Shown piece by piece: positions 43,755 through 51,819 of a stretch of DNA of 64,000 nucleotides; positions within the stretch are counted from its first letter, which is position 1; each line of letters starts with the position of its first letter. The stretch is taken from NCBI GenBank assembly GCA_039984955.1, contig JBDWTN010000007.1, positions 868,001 to 932,000 of the forward strand, in the 5' to 3' direction. Below the pieces are notes generated by a model that worked only from the letters and a program-made list of their open reading frames with translations, searched no databases and was not told where the DNA came from. A program made the translations under genes and the position numbers. Source of the DNA: Marinobacter alexandrii (GTDB lineage Bacteria; Bacteroidota; Bacteroidia; Cytophagales; Cyclobacteriaceae).

Positions 43755-45470
43755 TTATGCTTCCTGGAGCTTGTGAGAAAATCGCAAGACAATGAATTCG
43801 GCAGGACGCACGGCTGCCATTCCAATTTCTATAATCATGCGACCTTCCAGGATATCTTGAGCCGTCATTGTGGTACCAAGACCTACATTGACAAAATAGG
43901 CTTGATCTGGCGATGATCCCGCCAACGCTCCGTCTCTCCATAGTCCGGTCAGGAAGTTTTCTATCATTGATTTGACTTTGATCCAGGTATTGGCATCATT
44001 GGGTTCAAATACCGCCCAGTGGGTAGATTTCTTAACCGATTCTTCGACCATGTTAAAAAAGCGTCGAACAGGTACATACCGCCATTCATTGTCATTCCCG
44101 GCCAGTGTACGCGCACCCCAAACAAGTGTTCCCTTGCCAACAAATGATCGGATGGCGTTGATGGATTTCCCTCCATTCACATCCACATTCAGGCTTTCCT
44201 GGTCTTTGTCATCGATCTTAAGTGTAGGTTTAATTACTCCATTCAAGCTGACATTGGCTGGTGCTTTCCACACCCCCCGATCACCATCTACCGCGGCATA
44301 AATACCAGCAATAGCCCCGCTTGGAGGAATTACCACTGTGTCTTTATCCAACTCTTTTTTGATCTTATTGTATAGAGAGGTTCTTGAGGTTTTTAGTGTT
44401 GCCAGCGTAACATCTGAAGCTACTAGTGTTGTATCTAATTTTCTGACCACCGAATCTCCCTCACCCAATTCGTTAATTAGAAAAGTACCTTTCTCCGTAA
44501 ACCCTGCCCAGTCCGTCACCACCTCTTTCCCAGTTGTCCCTTTTTCAACAGTTATTGTTAATTGATCTAGTTCATTGGTCCTTTCTACTGTAAAATCTGC
44601 TTTCTTATCACCAGCCACGGTTCCTACATTGATTTTGATTTTAGGTGAATAAACCTTATCAACAGTTCTGCTGGGATCTTCGGGAGTTGGATCTGGTACA
44701 GTCTCAATTGGAGTTGGTATCGTAAAAATCACCTCAATGGCACCTGGAATTGTATAATCAAATTCAGCGGAATTCGCATCACCCACACCTTCTACTGTCA
44801 GCGTACTTTCATCAATTCGTTTTTTCAGAATCGTCTTTAGGTTGGGATAATAACCTGCCCCATATTTAAGATCCTGAGTACCCATTCCGTTCCTAAATGC
44901 TAAAACGGTATCATCACCAGGTTCGCCATGGATGTCCAGTACTGCAAACCTATCTTGAAGATTAGCGCACTGAGCTACAGAATTTTGAGCCAAGGCATAA
45001 TACTCATTGATACTTGTTAGATTGATCGCATCAGTAAGAAGAATAATGGTAGGTTCATCTTCCTTAGCTAATTCCTTCAATCCTTCATCAAAATCACCTT
45101 TAGATATTGTTCCTTCAGCATTGTAACCTCCAATGGAAACAATGTAACAATCTCCACCTCCATTATTAAAAAACATTTCCAAGTGGTGAAATAGTAAATA
45201 ACTTAGAGGTTTAACTGTGTCAATTTTCACATCCCCATCCAGTTCAACTGTCGCTTGATATTCTACTTTTTGAGAACCACCAAACAGCTCCTGATATTCC
45301 AGTAAGGAACCTATTCGTGTAGGTTTTAAAGTGAGATCTTCACCTTCATCATCTGCTTTTTCCGTGTACCCGATAAAGGCCGGAATGGCGGTCTCTACCT
45401 GGGCCACAGATGCCGGAAAAGTAGAAATCTCTTCTACGTATACTCCGGGTGTTTTGTACGTTGACGCCAT
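43755..45470 (-). CDS. Contractile tail sheath protein with inserted domain
   Basis: 571 residues. The N-terminus 'YKTPGVYVEEISTFPASVAQ' with 'TAIPAFIGYTEKA' and the C-terminal half ('VVIPPSGAIAGIYAAVDGDR', 'GVWKAPANVSLNGV', 'LVWGARTLAGNDNEWRYV', 'LTGLWRDGALAGSSPDQAYF') are standard for phage and eCIS sheaths. Between the 'YYPNL' segment (~210) and 'KIKKELDKD' (~368) lies an extra beta-rich stretch of about 140 residues containing 'PTPIETVPDPTPEDPSRTV', probably exposed on the particle surface. Only one sheath gene is present, unlike the three of Afp/PVC. Confidence 0.95.
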   Translation of the reverse strand: MASTYKTPGVYVEEISTFPASVAQVETAIPAFIGYTEKADDEGEDLTLKPTRIGSLLEYQELFGGSQKVEYQATVELDGDVKIDTVKPLSYLLFHHLEMFFNNGGGDCYIVSIGGYNAEGTISKGDFDEGLKELAKEDEPTIILLTDAINLTSINEYYALAQNSVAQCANLQDRFAVLDIHGEPGDDTVLAFRNGMGTQDLKYGAGYYPNLKTILKKRIDESTLTVEGVGDANSAEFDYTIPGAIEVIFTIPTPIETVPDPTPEDPSRTVDKVYSPKIKINVGTVAGDKKADFTVERTNELDQLTITVEKGTTGKEVVTDWAGFTEKGTFLINELGEGDSVVRKLDTTLVASDVTLATLKTSRTSLYNKIKKELDKDTVVIPPSGAIAGIYAAVDGDRGVWKAPANVSLNGVIKPTLKIDDKDQESLNVDVNGGKSINAIRSFVGKGTLVWGARTLAGNDNEWRYVPVRRFFNMVEESVKKSTHWAVFEPNDANTWIKVKSMIENFLTGLWRDGALAGSSPDQAYFVNVGLGTTMTAQDILEGRMIIEIGMAAVRPAEFIVLRFSHKLQEA

Positions 45471-45502
45471 TGTCTATTCGTTTTTAATTGGTTGTATATT
45501 TT

Positions 45503-46177
45503 TTACTTAATTTCTTCAGTTTCCCTATCCAAAGTCTCCTGAATCATTCCTTCTTTTAAATCATCCAAAGAAGCTTGTGATCCATAGGGGGATGCATTTC
45601 GCGATCCAACCAAAATCTTGTCTTCACCTATGATACCCACTTGCTCCAGATCATGATCAGAGGTAATGGTGATCATCTTCATCTTGTATATCAGGGAAGG
45701 GGCATACTTAGCACCCAGAGCTCCCCACAGTTGATTGATTTGCTCGAAACTCGGTGTATGTAATTCAAAAATTAGTCTGGCTTGTATCGTCACTGATCCT
45801 TGAATAAGGCCTGGTGTAAAAACCCTTTCTTGTTGAAAAAAACTAACAATATGTGTTAGTGATTTAAGTGCTTCTACATAGTGTTTGAAATGATTAACAA
45901 AGAGTATGTAGAGGTTAAGATTTATATCAGCGTTACGCTTTACATATCCATTCTCACTTTCCACATACTTAAATGCCTGATGATTGGTAATCTTCTCCTC
46001 CTCTACATTTATCAAGGAACATAGAATTTTATCCTCCGGCAAATGATCAATACTGCCATCCTGTTTTACTAGGTTCGCAAGAGTGACTTTTTTCTCACTA
46101 CCAGTTTCATCTTCGGTTTTTACCTTGATGTAATTAGAAAGTTCAGTACATATGTATTCAAGAGCTGGGTGAATCAT
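45503..46177 (-). CDS. DUF4255 tail terminator/cap protein (Afp16-like)
   Basis: 224 residues, ATG at 46177. DUF4255 features: 'MIHPALEYICTELSNYIK', 'CSLINVEEEKI', 'LNLYILFVNHFKHYVEALKS' and 'FELHTPSFEQINQLWGALGA', 'KYAPSLIYKMKMITI'. In Afp this protein caps the growing tube and sheath and stabilises them. It is the first gene of the locus, 33 bases before the sheath, and the promoter should lie just upstream of 46177. Confidence 0.9.
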   Translation of the reverse strand: MIHPALEYICTELSNYIKVKTEDETGSEKKVTLANLVKQDGSIDHLPEDKILCSLINVEEEKITNHQAFKYVESENGYVKRNADINLNLYILFVNHFKHYVEALKSLTHIVSFFQQERVFTPGLIQGSVTIQARLIFELHTPSFEQINQLWGALGAKYAPSLIYKMKMITITSDHDLEQVGIIGEDKILVGSRNASPYGSQASLDDLKEGMIQETLDRETEEIK

Positions 46178-46380
46178 TCTGCTATGTGTACCTTTTCTAT
46201 ATGTTCGATTAAAACTTATATGAAGGTATGGATAGCTTTTATAGCAGCGAATAAGGTTTTATGTAGGGGTGTTTTTTCTTTATAAAAACTTGGTATTTCT
46301 TTCTAATACACAAGTAATTATTGAAACCTTTATCGTTATTACCTTTTCAAAAGGAATGAATAACATCGATTTCGCAAATA

Positions 46381-46551
46381 GCGTGGACAAGACTTCTTTT
46401 ATCAAGCATGGGACAGGCTTCTCTTCAAATTAAACAAAAAGCCTCAGATTTCTCTAAGGCTGTCTAGTATAGTAGGGAGGACAAAGACCCGGCGTGGGTC
46501 GCTCGAACCACTGTGGTGGGCCGTCTGTGACCTTCGGGTCATGAGAATGTT
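46381..46551 (-). repeat. Degenerate copy of the tRNA-fMet/terminator region
   Basis: 46381-46467 aligns by eye over its whole length (roughly 85-90 % identity with short gaps) with 60580-60671, the region just downstream of the intact tRNA-fMet. Further along, 46527-46545 matches 18 of 19 bases of the tRNA anticodon/variable region (60694-60712), and a GCTCGAAC remnant of the T arm is visible. The acceptor and D arm are lost, so it is not a working tRNA. Confidence 0.7.
46440..46461 (-). terminator. Terminator hairpin at the tRNA relic
   Basis: AGCCTCAGA-TTTC-TCTAAGGCT, a 9-bp stem with one mismatch, followed on the minus strand by TTTTTGTTTAA. It would stop transcription from the GH3 gene before the eCIS operon. 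The same hairpin with a perfect stem follows tRNA-fMet at 60643-60664. Confidence 0.7.
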
Positions 46552-46552
46552 T

Positions 46553-49204
46553 TTATTTTATACTTATTTCCTTCATCAACACTTGGGTACTCTTAGCATC
46601 TCTGATTCCTGAAAAACCAGGTTGTTTACCTCCTACACTTATAATCATCTTCTTAGGATTTGATGATGGATTGCCATCTGCATTAAAGATTTGTAGTTCC
46701 TTTTCTCTTACTTCTATGATTACCTTCTTGGTTTCTCCTGGCGCTAGTTTCACTCTTTGAAAAGCCACTAACGTTTGATTTGGGCTGTCATATAATTCTT
46801 CATATTTAGAATAAACTTGAATCACTTCTTCACCTGCCACTTCACCTATATTGGATACCTCTACTCTCACTTGCAAAGGGTTTCCATTTTCTAAAATTGA
46901 AGGAATCTCCAAATTGGCATAAGTAAAATTGGTATAGCTAAGTCCATGTCCAAATGGAAAAAGAGGTTCTTCTCTAAAGTACTTGTATGTCCTATTTGTC
47001 ATGTCATAAGACTTGAAATCAGGGAGATCCGCTACTGATTTGTAATAAGTAACCGGAAGTTTTCCTGATGGATTATAGTCTCCAAAGAGTATATCTGCTA
47101 TTGCATTTCCTCCAAACTCTCCTGGATACCATGCCTCAACAATGGACGGGATTTTTTCAGCTGCATAGTTCACGGCAAGTGCGCTACCATTCATTAATAC
47201 CACAATCACAGGCTTACCTGTTTCCACTACCGCTTTTAAAAGCTGACGTTGAGTCTTGGACAATTGAATATCAGACCGGTCTCCTTTATCAAATCCTTCT
47301 AATACAACTGGCATTTCTTCACCCTCTATGTCAGGACTGAGTCCTAAAAACAGGATTGCTACATCTGACTGTTTCACCGCCTTCAAAGCAGGTGATAGCA
47401 AATCTTCTCCCAACTTGGCCCATAATAATTGTATTTGTGGATCTGTATGAAAATTGGAATAGTCTATTTGTATATCAATAGGCTTATCTTTTTCTAGGAT
47501 GATATCATAGTATTTCATAGACGGTTGATGATCGTCTTTAAACTCAATCACCTGTTCGCCATTGAGATACATCTTACCCACATTACATGCCCTAAGACCT
47601 AAGCGATATTCGCCACTTTTCGGAGCTATCAGTTGCCCTTCCCATCGAACAGAAAACGTGTCTGACTTGACCTGAGCCATTGGTCTCTCTACCCAAGTAA
47701 AATTCACTTCTTCATCTATTCTTTCCATAGACGGCTCACCTCCACAGTTGCTGTTGGCGTAGTATTTTCCCTTCAATCCTGTGTTACCTTCTGATTGTAA
47801 GTTTTCGTTTGGTATAGGCGTTAGAAGTGGCCATCCATCGGCGATATAAGATCCTTTCTCATACAAAATATTTGCATTTGGAAGCTTATTCTGAATACCC
47901 ATCAATGGAGTGATATTGTTCGTAGAGGTCCCATGATAGTTTCCTAACAATGCCTGGCGCGTATCGGCATTAGGTCCAATAACCGCAATTGTTTGCAAGT
48001 CTTTACTCAGAGGCAGCATGTTCTCATCATTTTTAAGTAATACAATGGATTCTCTAGCTGCTTTTAAGGAGAGAGCAGCATGTTTACTACTTCGTACTAC
48101 GTCATACGGAATTTTCGAATATGTCACTAACGAAGGATCATCAAACATTCCAAGCTTAAACCTGGCTGTCATCAATCGAACTAACGCTTTATCGACTTCT
48201 CCTTCATCAATCATCTCTGCAAGTACCGCCTCCGATAGGTTGGGATCAAATGTGCTTCCACAATTCAAATCTGTCCCCTGCTTCACTGCCAGTGCAGAAG
48301 CTTCTTCAGGACTATTAGAAACTCCGTGTCTTTCAGGTATATAGAAGTCATTGATTGCCCAGCAGTCTGAAACCACGTAACCCTTAAATTTCCAATTTTT
48401 TCTAAGAATTGAATCCAATAACAAATTACTTCCACAGCATGCCTCGTCTCGATAACGATTATATGCGCACATGATGGACTGCACATTTGCTTCTTTAATT
48501 GTTGCCTCAAAAGCTGGTAAGTACGTTTCGTATAAGTCTTTATTAGAGGTTTGATAATTATCCTCGTGTCTGGATTTTTCTGGTCCTGAATGCACTGCAA
48601 AATGCTTAGCAGTAGCCACTACTTTTAGATAGTTCTCATCATTCCCCTGTAAGCCATTGATGAAATTGACCGCCATTCTACTCGTTAGAAAAGGATCTTC
48701 TCCATATGTCTCTTGTCCTCTACCCCATCTAGGATCGCGGAAAATATTGATATTGGGCGTCCAAAAAGTTAATCCTTGATAAATTCCTCTTTTGTTTTCA
48801 CTAATAAAACGATGGTGTTTTGCTCTAGCTTCATCAGAGATCGCTTCTCCAATCTTCATCATCAATTCTCTGTCCCATGTTGCTCCCATACCTATAGCCT
48901 GAGGGAAAACAGTAGCCTCTCCCGCTCTACCCACTCCATGCAGGCATTCATTCCACCAATTATATTGCGGCACATCAAGACGCGGTATGGCGGGTGCATC
49001 ATACTTCATTTGAGATACTTTTTCGCTCAGAGTCATTTCAGCCACCAAACTTTGCGACCTTTCTAAGGCAGTGAGCTCTGGGTTCTCAAAGTCATAAGTA
49101 TACCTTTCTGCTGTAGTACATGATATCGTAAGACCCAGTATTAAGGTCAAGGTAAAAATCTGTACTGTATCAATGTATGAATACTTTTTCATTCGTATTT
49201 TCAA
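46553..49204 (-). CDS. Glycoside hydrolase family 3 with PA14 insert (beta-glucosidase/beta-xylosidase type)
   Basis: 883 residues. The N-terminal signal ends 'LTISCTT', so Cys29 suggests a lipoprotein. The GH3 barrel (about 45-380) has 'ECLHGVGRAGEATVFPQAIG', 'NIFRDPRWGRGQETYGEDP' and the nucleophile Asp280 in 'GYVVSDCWAIND'. The C-terminal GH3 domain is split by a PA14 carbohydrate-binding domain (about 450-590, 'LKGKYYAN', 'SGEYRLGLRACNVGKMYLNG') and ends with a fibronectin III-like domain ('VSNIGEVAGEEVIQVY'). The 'GVGRAGEATVFPQ' and 'ETYGEDPF' segments are most like beta-xylosidases. It probably releases monosaccharides in the periplasm or at the surface. No SusC/D pair is adjacent. Confidence 0.93.
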   Translation of the reverse strand: MKIRMKKYSYIDTVQIFTLTLILGLTISCTTAERYTYDFENPELTALERSQSLVAEMTLSEKVSQMKYDAPAIPRLDVPQYNWWNECLHGVGRAGEATVFPQAIGMGATWDRELMMKIGEAISDEARAKHHRFISENKRGIYQGLTFWTPNINIFRDPRWGRGQETYGEDPFLTSRMAVNFINGLQGNDENYLKVVATAKHFAVHSGPEKSRHEDNYQTSNKDLYETYLPAFEATIKEANVQSIMCAYNRYRDEACCGSNLLLDSILRKNWKFKGYVVSDCWAINDFYIPERHGVSNSPEEASALAVKQGTDLNCGSTFDPNLSEAVLAEMIDEGEVDKALVRLMTARFKLGMFDDPSLVTYSKIPYDVVRSSKHAALSLKAARESIVLLKNDENMLPLSKDLQTIAVIGPNADTRQALLGNYHGTSTNNITPLMGIQNKLPNANILYEKGSYIADGWPLLTPIPNENLQSEGNTGLKGKYYANSNCGGEPSMERIDEEVNFTWVERPMAQVKSDTFSVRWEGQLIAPKSGEYRLGLRACNVGKMYLNGEQVIEFKDDHQPSMKYYDIILEKDKPIDIQIDYSNFHTDPQIQLLWAKLGEDLLSPALKAVKQSDVAILFLGLSPDIEGEEMPVVLEGFDKGDRSDIQLSKTQRQLLKAVVETGKPVIVVLMNGSALAVNYAAEKIPSIVEAWYPGEFGGNAIADILFGDYNPSGKLPVTYYKSVADLPDFKSYDMTNRTYKYFREEPLFPFGHGLSYTNFTYANLEIPSILENGNPLQVRVEVSNIGEVAGEEVIQVYSKYEELYDSPNQTLVAFQRVKLAPGETKKVIIEVREKELQIFNADGNPSSNPKKMIISVGGKQPGFSGIRDAKSTQVLMKEISIK

Positions 49205-49753
49205 GTCTTATTTTATCTGTTCTACTGTGAGTGCCGAGAAATATTAATTAAGAAAAATTCTTCCAACTACTTTAAAATCATCATCAGCCATCAACTACAA
49301 TATAGCAGTAAAAATAAACTGAATTTGATGTCACATGTTCCGAACATGTGGGGGTGATGTGTCGCTTCCTCAGGTCTATTGGTCATGTTAATTAAGTACA
49401 TATCTATCTTTCAAGATTCAATCCTTGTATAGCTTCTACATAAAGTCCAAATTGAAAACACCTTCGAGAGGGGAGATTTGAGTTCAATTAACATCATTTA
49501 ATGGGATGAGTTAATGAAATAAGAGCGCTATGATTAGTTGCGTTTTAAAAGTGTTTCACTAAACCCCGATTCATTAAACTCCCACAATCTGGTAGATTAC
49601 AAATTCCCCAAGGTTTTATTTCTTCTATAATGATGCTAAGGCTTTATTCAAACATAAGAATCCTTGCCAAGAAACTAATCAACCAGTAAGTCAATCGCCA
49701 ACCTGCTTACAGAAGACGAAAAGCTGGAATAAGCTATATAAGTTCGGTCTTAA
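49205..49753. other. Intergenic region upstream of the GH3 gene
   Basis: 549 bases without a supported gene. The only structure seen is the 19-base palindrome at 49332-49350; the region otherwise looks like AT-rich non-coding sequence. Confidence 0.5.
49332..49350. promoter_or_regulatory. Perfect 19-base palindrome, candidate operator
   Basis: CACATGTTC-c-GAACATGTG, 9-base arms around one base, about 130 bases upstream of the GH3 start codon. The symmetry and length fit a dimeric repressor or activator site. There is no T-run, so it is not a terminator. Confidence 0.45.
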
Positions 49754-50158
49754 TTATTCACCTATGTTCTCTAGTGGCTCTGCAAATGTGAGGTAGTAGC
49801 CATTGACATCTCTCACTGTAAACTGTCTCATGCCTTGAGGTGTATCTTTCAATGTAACAACTACATCTAAAGATGAATATAGGTGATTGTAGAATTCGCT
49901 AATATCAGTCACCATAATAACTAGTGTCAGTCCTCCAGCAGGATCATCGTGACGTAATTCGGGTATCTCCTTTTTGAGGCTTTCTTCACTTTGAAACATG
50001 ATTTCTACATTTCCCTTTTTTACTTTGGCTTTCCTAAATTCTTCACCCGATTCTGGCCAAGTACTCACTGTATCAAATCCAAGGACTCCATGGTAGTAGT
50101 TGAGGGTAAGGGAAATATCCTCTACCATCAAATTAGGGATAAGTTTTTCTAGTTTCAT
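49754..50158 (-). CDS. VOC-family (glyoxalase/bleomycin-resistance-like) protein
   Basis: 134 residues from the ATG at 50158 ('MKLEKLIPNLMVEDISLTLN'); an upstream ATG at 50188 would add ten residues not typical of the family. Motifs are 'FYNHLYSSLDVVV' in the helix, 'YHGVLGFDTVSTWP', 'VEIMFQSEESL' and the C-terminal 'RQFTVRDVNGYYLTFAEP', the VOC beta-alpha-beta pattern with the conserved terminal E. These are small metal-dependent dioxygenase, lyase or resistance folds; the substrate cannot be told. Standing alone downstream of a tiny possible gene. Confidence 0.88.
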   Translation of the reverse strand: MKLEKLIPNLMVEDISLTLNYYHGVLGFDTVSTWPESGEEFRKAKVKKGNVEIMFQSEESLKKEIPELRHDDPAGGLTLVIMVTDISEFYNHLYSSLDVVVTLKDTPQGMRQFTVRDVNGYYLTFAEPLENIGE

Positions 50159-50213
50159 ATTGGTATTTTTTTGACTGAATACGTTCATCTACAATGGCTG
50201 ATTTACTTACAAA

Positions 50214-50393
50214 TCACTTTTCTTTTAATCCTAGTGAAATCATTTCTTGTTTGATGGCATCAATCCTTTTGAAGTATAATTTTTTTATTCCGTCACCGAT
50301 CTGGATAGTTCTATTCTGTAAAACAGAAATTAGAAAATTCAATTCAAGCGCTAGCTTGCTTATTTTCTTTTCATGATATATTTGTCTGGTCAT
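50214..50393 (-). CDS. Possible small helical protein (59 residues)
   Basis: An ATG-initiated frame of 59 codons on the minus strand, 'MTRQIYHEKKISKLALELNF', continuing through 'VLQNRTIQIGDGIKKLYF' and ending 'MISLGLKEK'. It is amphipathic and basic, and lies just upstream of the VOC gene. An AGGAG is present but 17-21 bases before the start, too far for a normal ribosome binding site. No family recognised; kept as a weak candidate. Confidence 0.35.
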   Translation of the reverse strand: MTRQIYHEKKISKLALELNFLISVLQNRTIQIGDGIKKLYFKRIDAIKQEMISLGLKEK

Positions 50394-50481
50394 TACTATT
50401 CTTATGACTTAATCTCCTATTAAAAGTCACAGGATAGAGTGAAATATTTTTTGAGTAATCCTGCAAATGGCCAAAAGATTA

Positions 50482-51813
50482 TCAATGATCGTTATCATTT
50501 TTTTTCTCAATTTCAATGCGAACCTTAACAGCTCTAATCCCATTTATTTCGAGAATTTCTACTTGAACTCCTTCATCTAGTTCGATCTTTTTATTCTTCT
50601 CCAATTTATGACCCTCTTTTTCCACAATCAGTCCTGATAGGGTATCTGCGTCTTCTGCGCTAAGGTTGAGTTTGAATCGCTCGTTGATATCATCAATTTG
50701 GACATCTCCATTCACAATGAATTTACCGTCTTTTTGTTCGACAATTTCAGGCTCTTCAATATCAAACTCATCTTGCATACTACCGACCAATTCTTCCAAT
50801 AAGTCTTCCAGTGTGACAATCCCCAAAACTGTTCCATATTCGTCTTGGACAAAAGCAAGGTGCTGACGTGCACTTCTGAACTCCTGTAGCAGTTTGCTAA
50901 GCAAGATGTTTTCGGGAACCATCATGGAAGACCTAGCTACTTCTTTCAGATCTACGGTATCATTTTGATTATACCCTACAATGTCTTTTATATGGACTAC
51001 TCCCAAAACTTTATCCAGGGAGTCATCACATAAAGGGAAGCGGGTGTGCCGTGATGCTCGTGCAAACTCAAGGTTCTTGAGAAATGAATCGTTGACATCA
51101 AGGAATTCTACTTCGTTTCTGGGTTTAAGAATTTGCTTAGCCACTGTATCGTCAAATTTGAAAACTGCATTGAGTAAACGATGCTCATTTTTTGTCAGTT
51201 CTCCTTTGGCGTAGGCTATACTCAAAGAAGCCTGAATTTCTTCTTCGGAAAGTGGGGTGTCATGCTCATCAGACTCATCAATTCCAAGCCGTCTGAGAAT
51301 GACATTCGTGATGCCATTTAGAACATACATAAATGGATATAGCACCATATAGAATCCTTTCAATAGCAATGCCGAGCCTAAAAAAACGGGGACAGGCTTC
51401 CTGATTGCATAGATTTTAGGGACTTGCTCTCCAATTACAATATGGAATGCTGTGATCGTAGTAAAGGCGATTGTAAAGGCAATTCCATGAACAACGTTTT
51501 CCGAATTGATACCAAGGTCATGTATTAGAGGGGTGATCAGGTTAGCAATGGCAGGTTCACCTATCCAGCCTAATGCAAGTGATGCCATGGTAATTCCAAG
51601 CTGACATGCTGAGAGTGCAAGATTCTGACGCTTGAATAACCACATAGCAGTTGTAGCAAAAGGCTGCTTTTCTCTAATCATTTTCTTGATCTTACTTTTG
51701 GTAAGCTTGACTAATGCAAACTCCGCTGCTACAAAAAATCCATTTAGAATAATAAAGATGACGGTCAATCCAATTTTGATTCCGTCCATTGTATAGTTAG
51801 GTCCTGCTTCCAT
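50482..51813 (-). CDS. CNNM/CorC-type transporter-associated protein (hemolysin C family)
   Basis: 443 residues. The N-terminal CNNM (DUF21) membrane domain (about 1-200) has 'LNGFFVAAEFALVKLTKSKI', 'LALSACQLGITMASLALGWI' and 'HIVIGEQVPKIYAIRKP'. Two CBS domains follow (about 215-335; 'FPLCDDSLDKVLGVVHIKDI', 'LAFVQDEYGTVLGIVTLEDL'), then a CorC_HlyC domain (about 355-435; 'DADTLSGLIVEKEGH'). The family is implicated in magnesium or cobalt efflux and membrane ion tolerance, which fits the MgtE and MscS genes a few kilobases downstream in the window. It lies 6 bases after the gene at 51820-52503. Confidence 0.92.
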   Translation of the reverse strand: MEAGPNYTMDGIKIGLTVIFIILNGFFVAAEFALVKLTKSKIKKMIREKQPFATTAMWLFKRQNLALSACQLGITMASLALGWIGEPAIANLITPLIHDLGINSENVVHGIAFTIAFTTITAFHIVIGEQVPKIYAIRKPVPVFLGSALLLKGFYMVLYPFMYVLNGITNVILRRLGIDESDEHDTPLSEEEIQASLSIAYAKGELTKNEHRLLNAVFKFDDTVAKQILKPRNEVEFLDVNDSFLKNLEFARASRHTRFPLCDDSLDKVLGVVHIKDIVGYNQNDTVDLKEVARSSMMVPENILLSKLLQEFRSARQHLAFVQDEYGTVLGIVTLEDLLEELVGSMQDEFDIEEPEIVEQKDGKFIVNGDVQIDDINERFKLNLSAEDADTLSGLIVEKEGHKLEKNKKIELDEGVQVEILEINGIRAVKVRIEIEKKNDNDH

Positions 51814-51819
51814 TGAAGT

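Larger units (their letters stand above)
13974..46177 (-). other. Extracellular contractile injection system (eCIS) locus
   Basis: A continuous minus-strand gene set covering tail terminator, sheath, two tubes, DUF5908, LysM, VgrG-like spike, PAAR, gp25, two baseplate-J-like proteins, four fibres, tape measure, AAA+ ATPase and DUF4157-type cargo. Most neighbours overlap or are spaced by fewer than 60 bases, so they probably form one or a few transcripts starting near 46.2 kb. The gene order matches Afp/PVC and Bacteroidota eCIS loci. No phage head, DNA packaging or integrase genes and no T6SS TssJLM/ClpV genes are present. A terminator-like hairpin at 46440-46461 separates it from the GH3 gene upstream. 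Confidence 0.93.
46178..46552. other. Intergenic region: eCIS promoter side and tRNA relic
   Basis: 375 bases. The part next to 46177 is AT-rich and should hold the promoter of the eCIS operon, but no clear consensus was found. The part from about 46381 to 46551 is a decayed tRNA-fMet copy with terminator, listed separately. No coding frame was seen. Confidence 0.55.

Noticed and set aside
13974-46177. Type VI secretion system
   Set aside because: Sheath is a single protein of the phage type; TssB/TssC, ClpV, TssJ, TssL and TssM are absent, and DUF4255, CIS tape measure and DUF4157 cargo are typical of eCIS.
13974-46177. Prophage or R-type tailocin
   Set aside because: No capsid, portal, terminase, integrase, holin or lysis genes; the AAA+ ATPase and DUF4157 cargo fit eCIS rather than a tailocin.
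50194-50376. 60-codon plus-strand open frame
   Set aside because: Hydrophobic, biased composition and no context; the opposite strand has a slightly better candidate (50214-50393).
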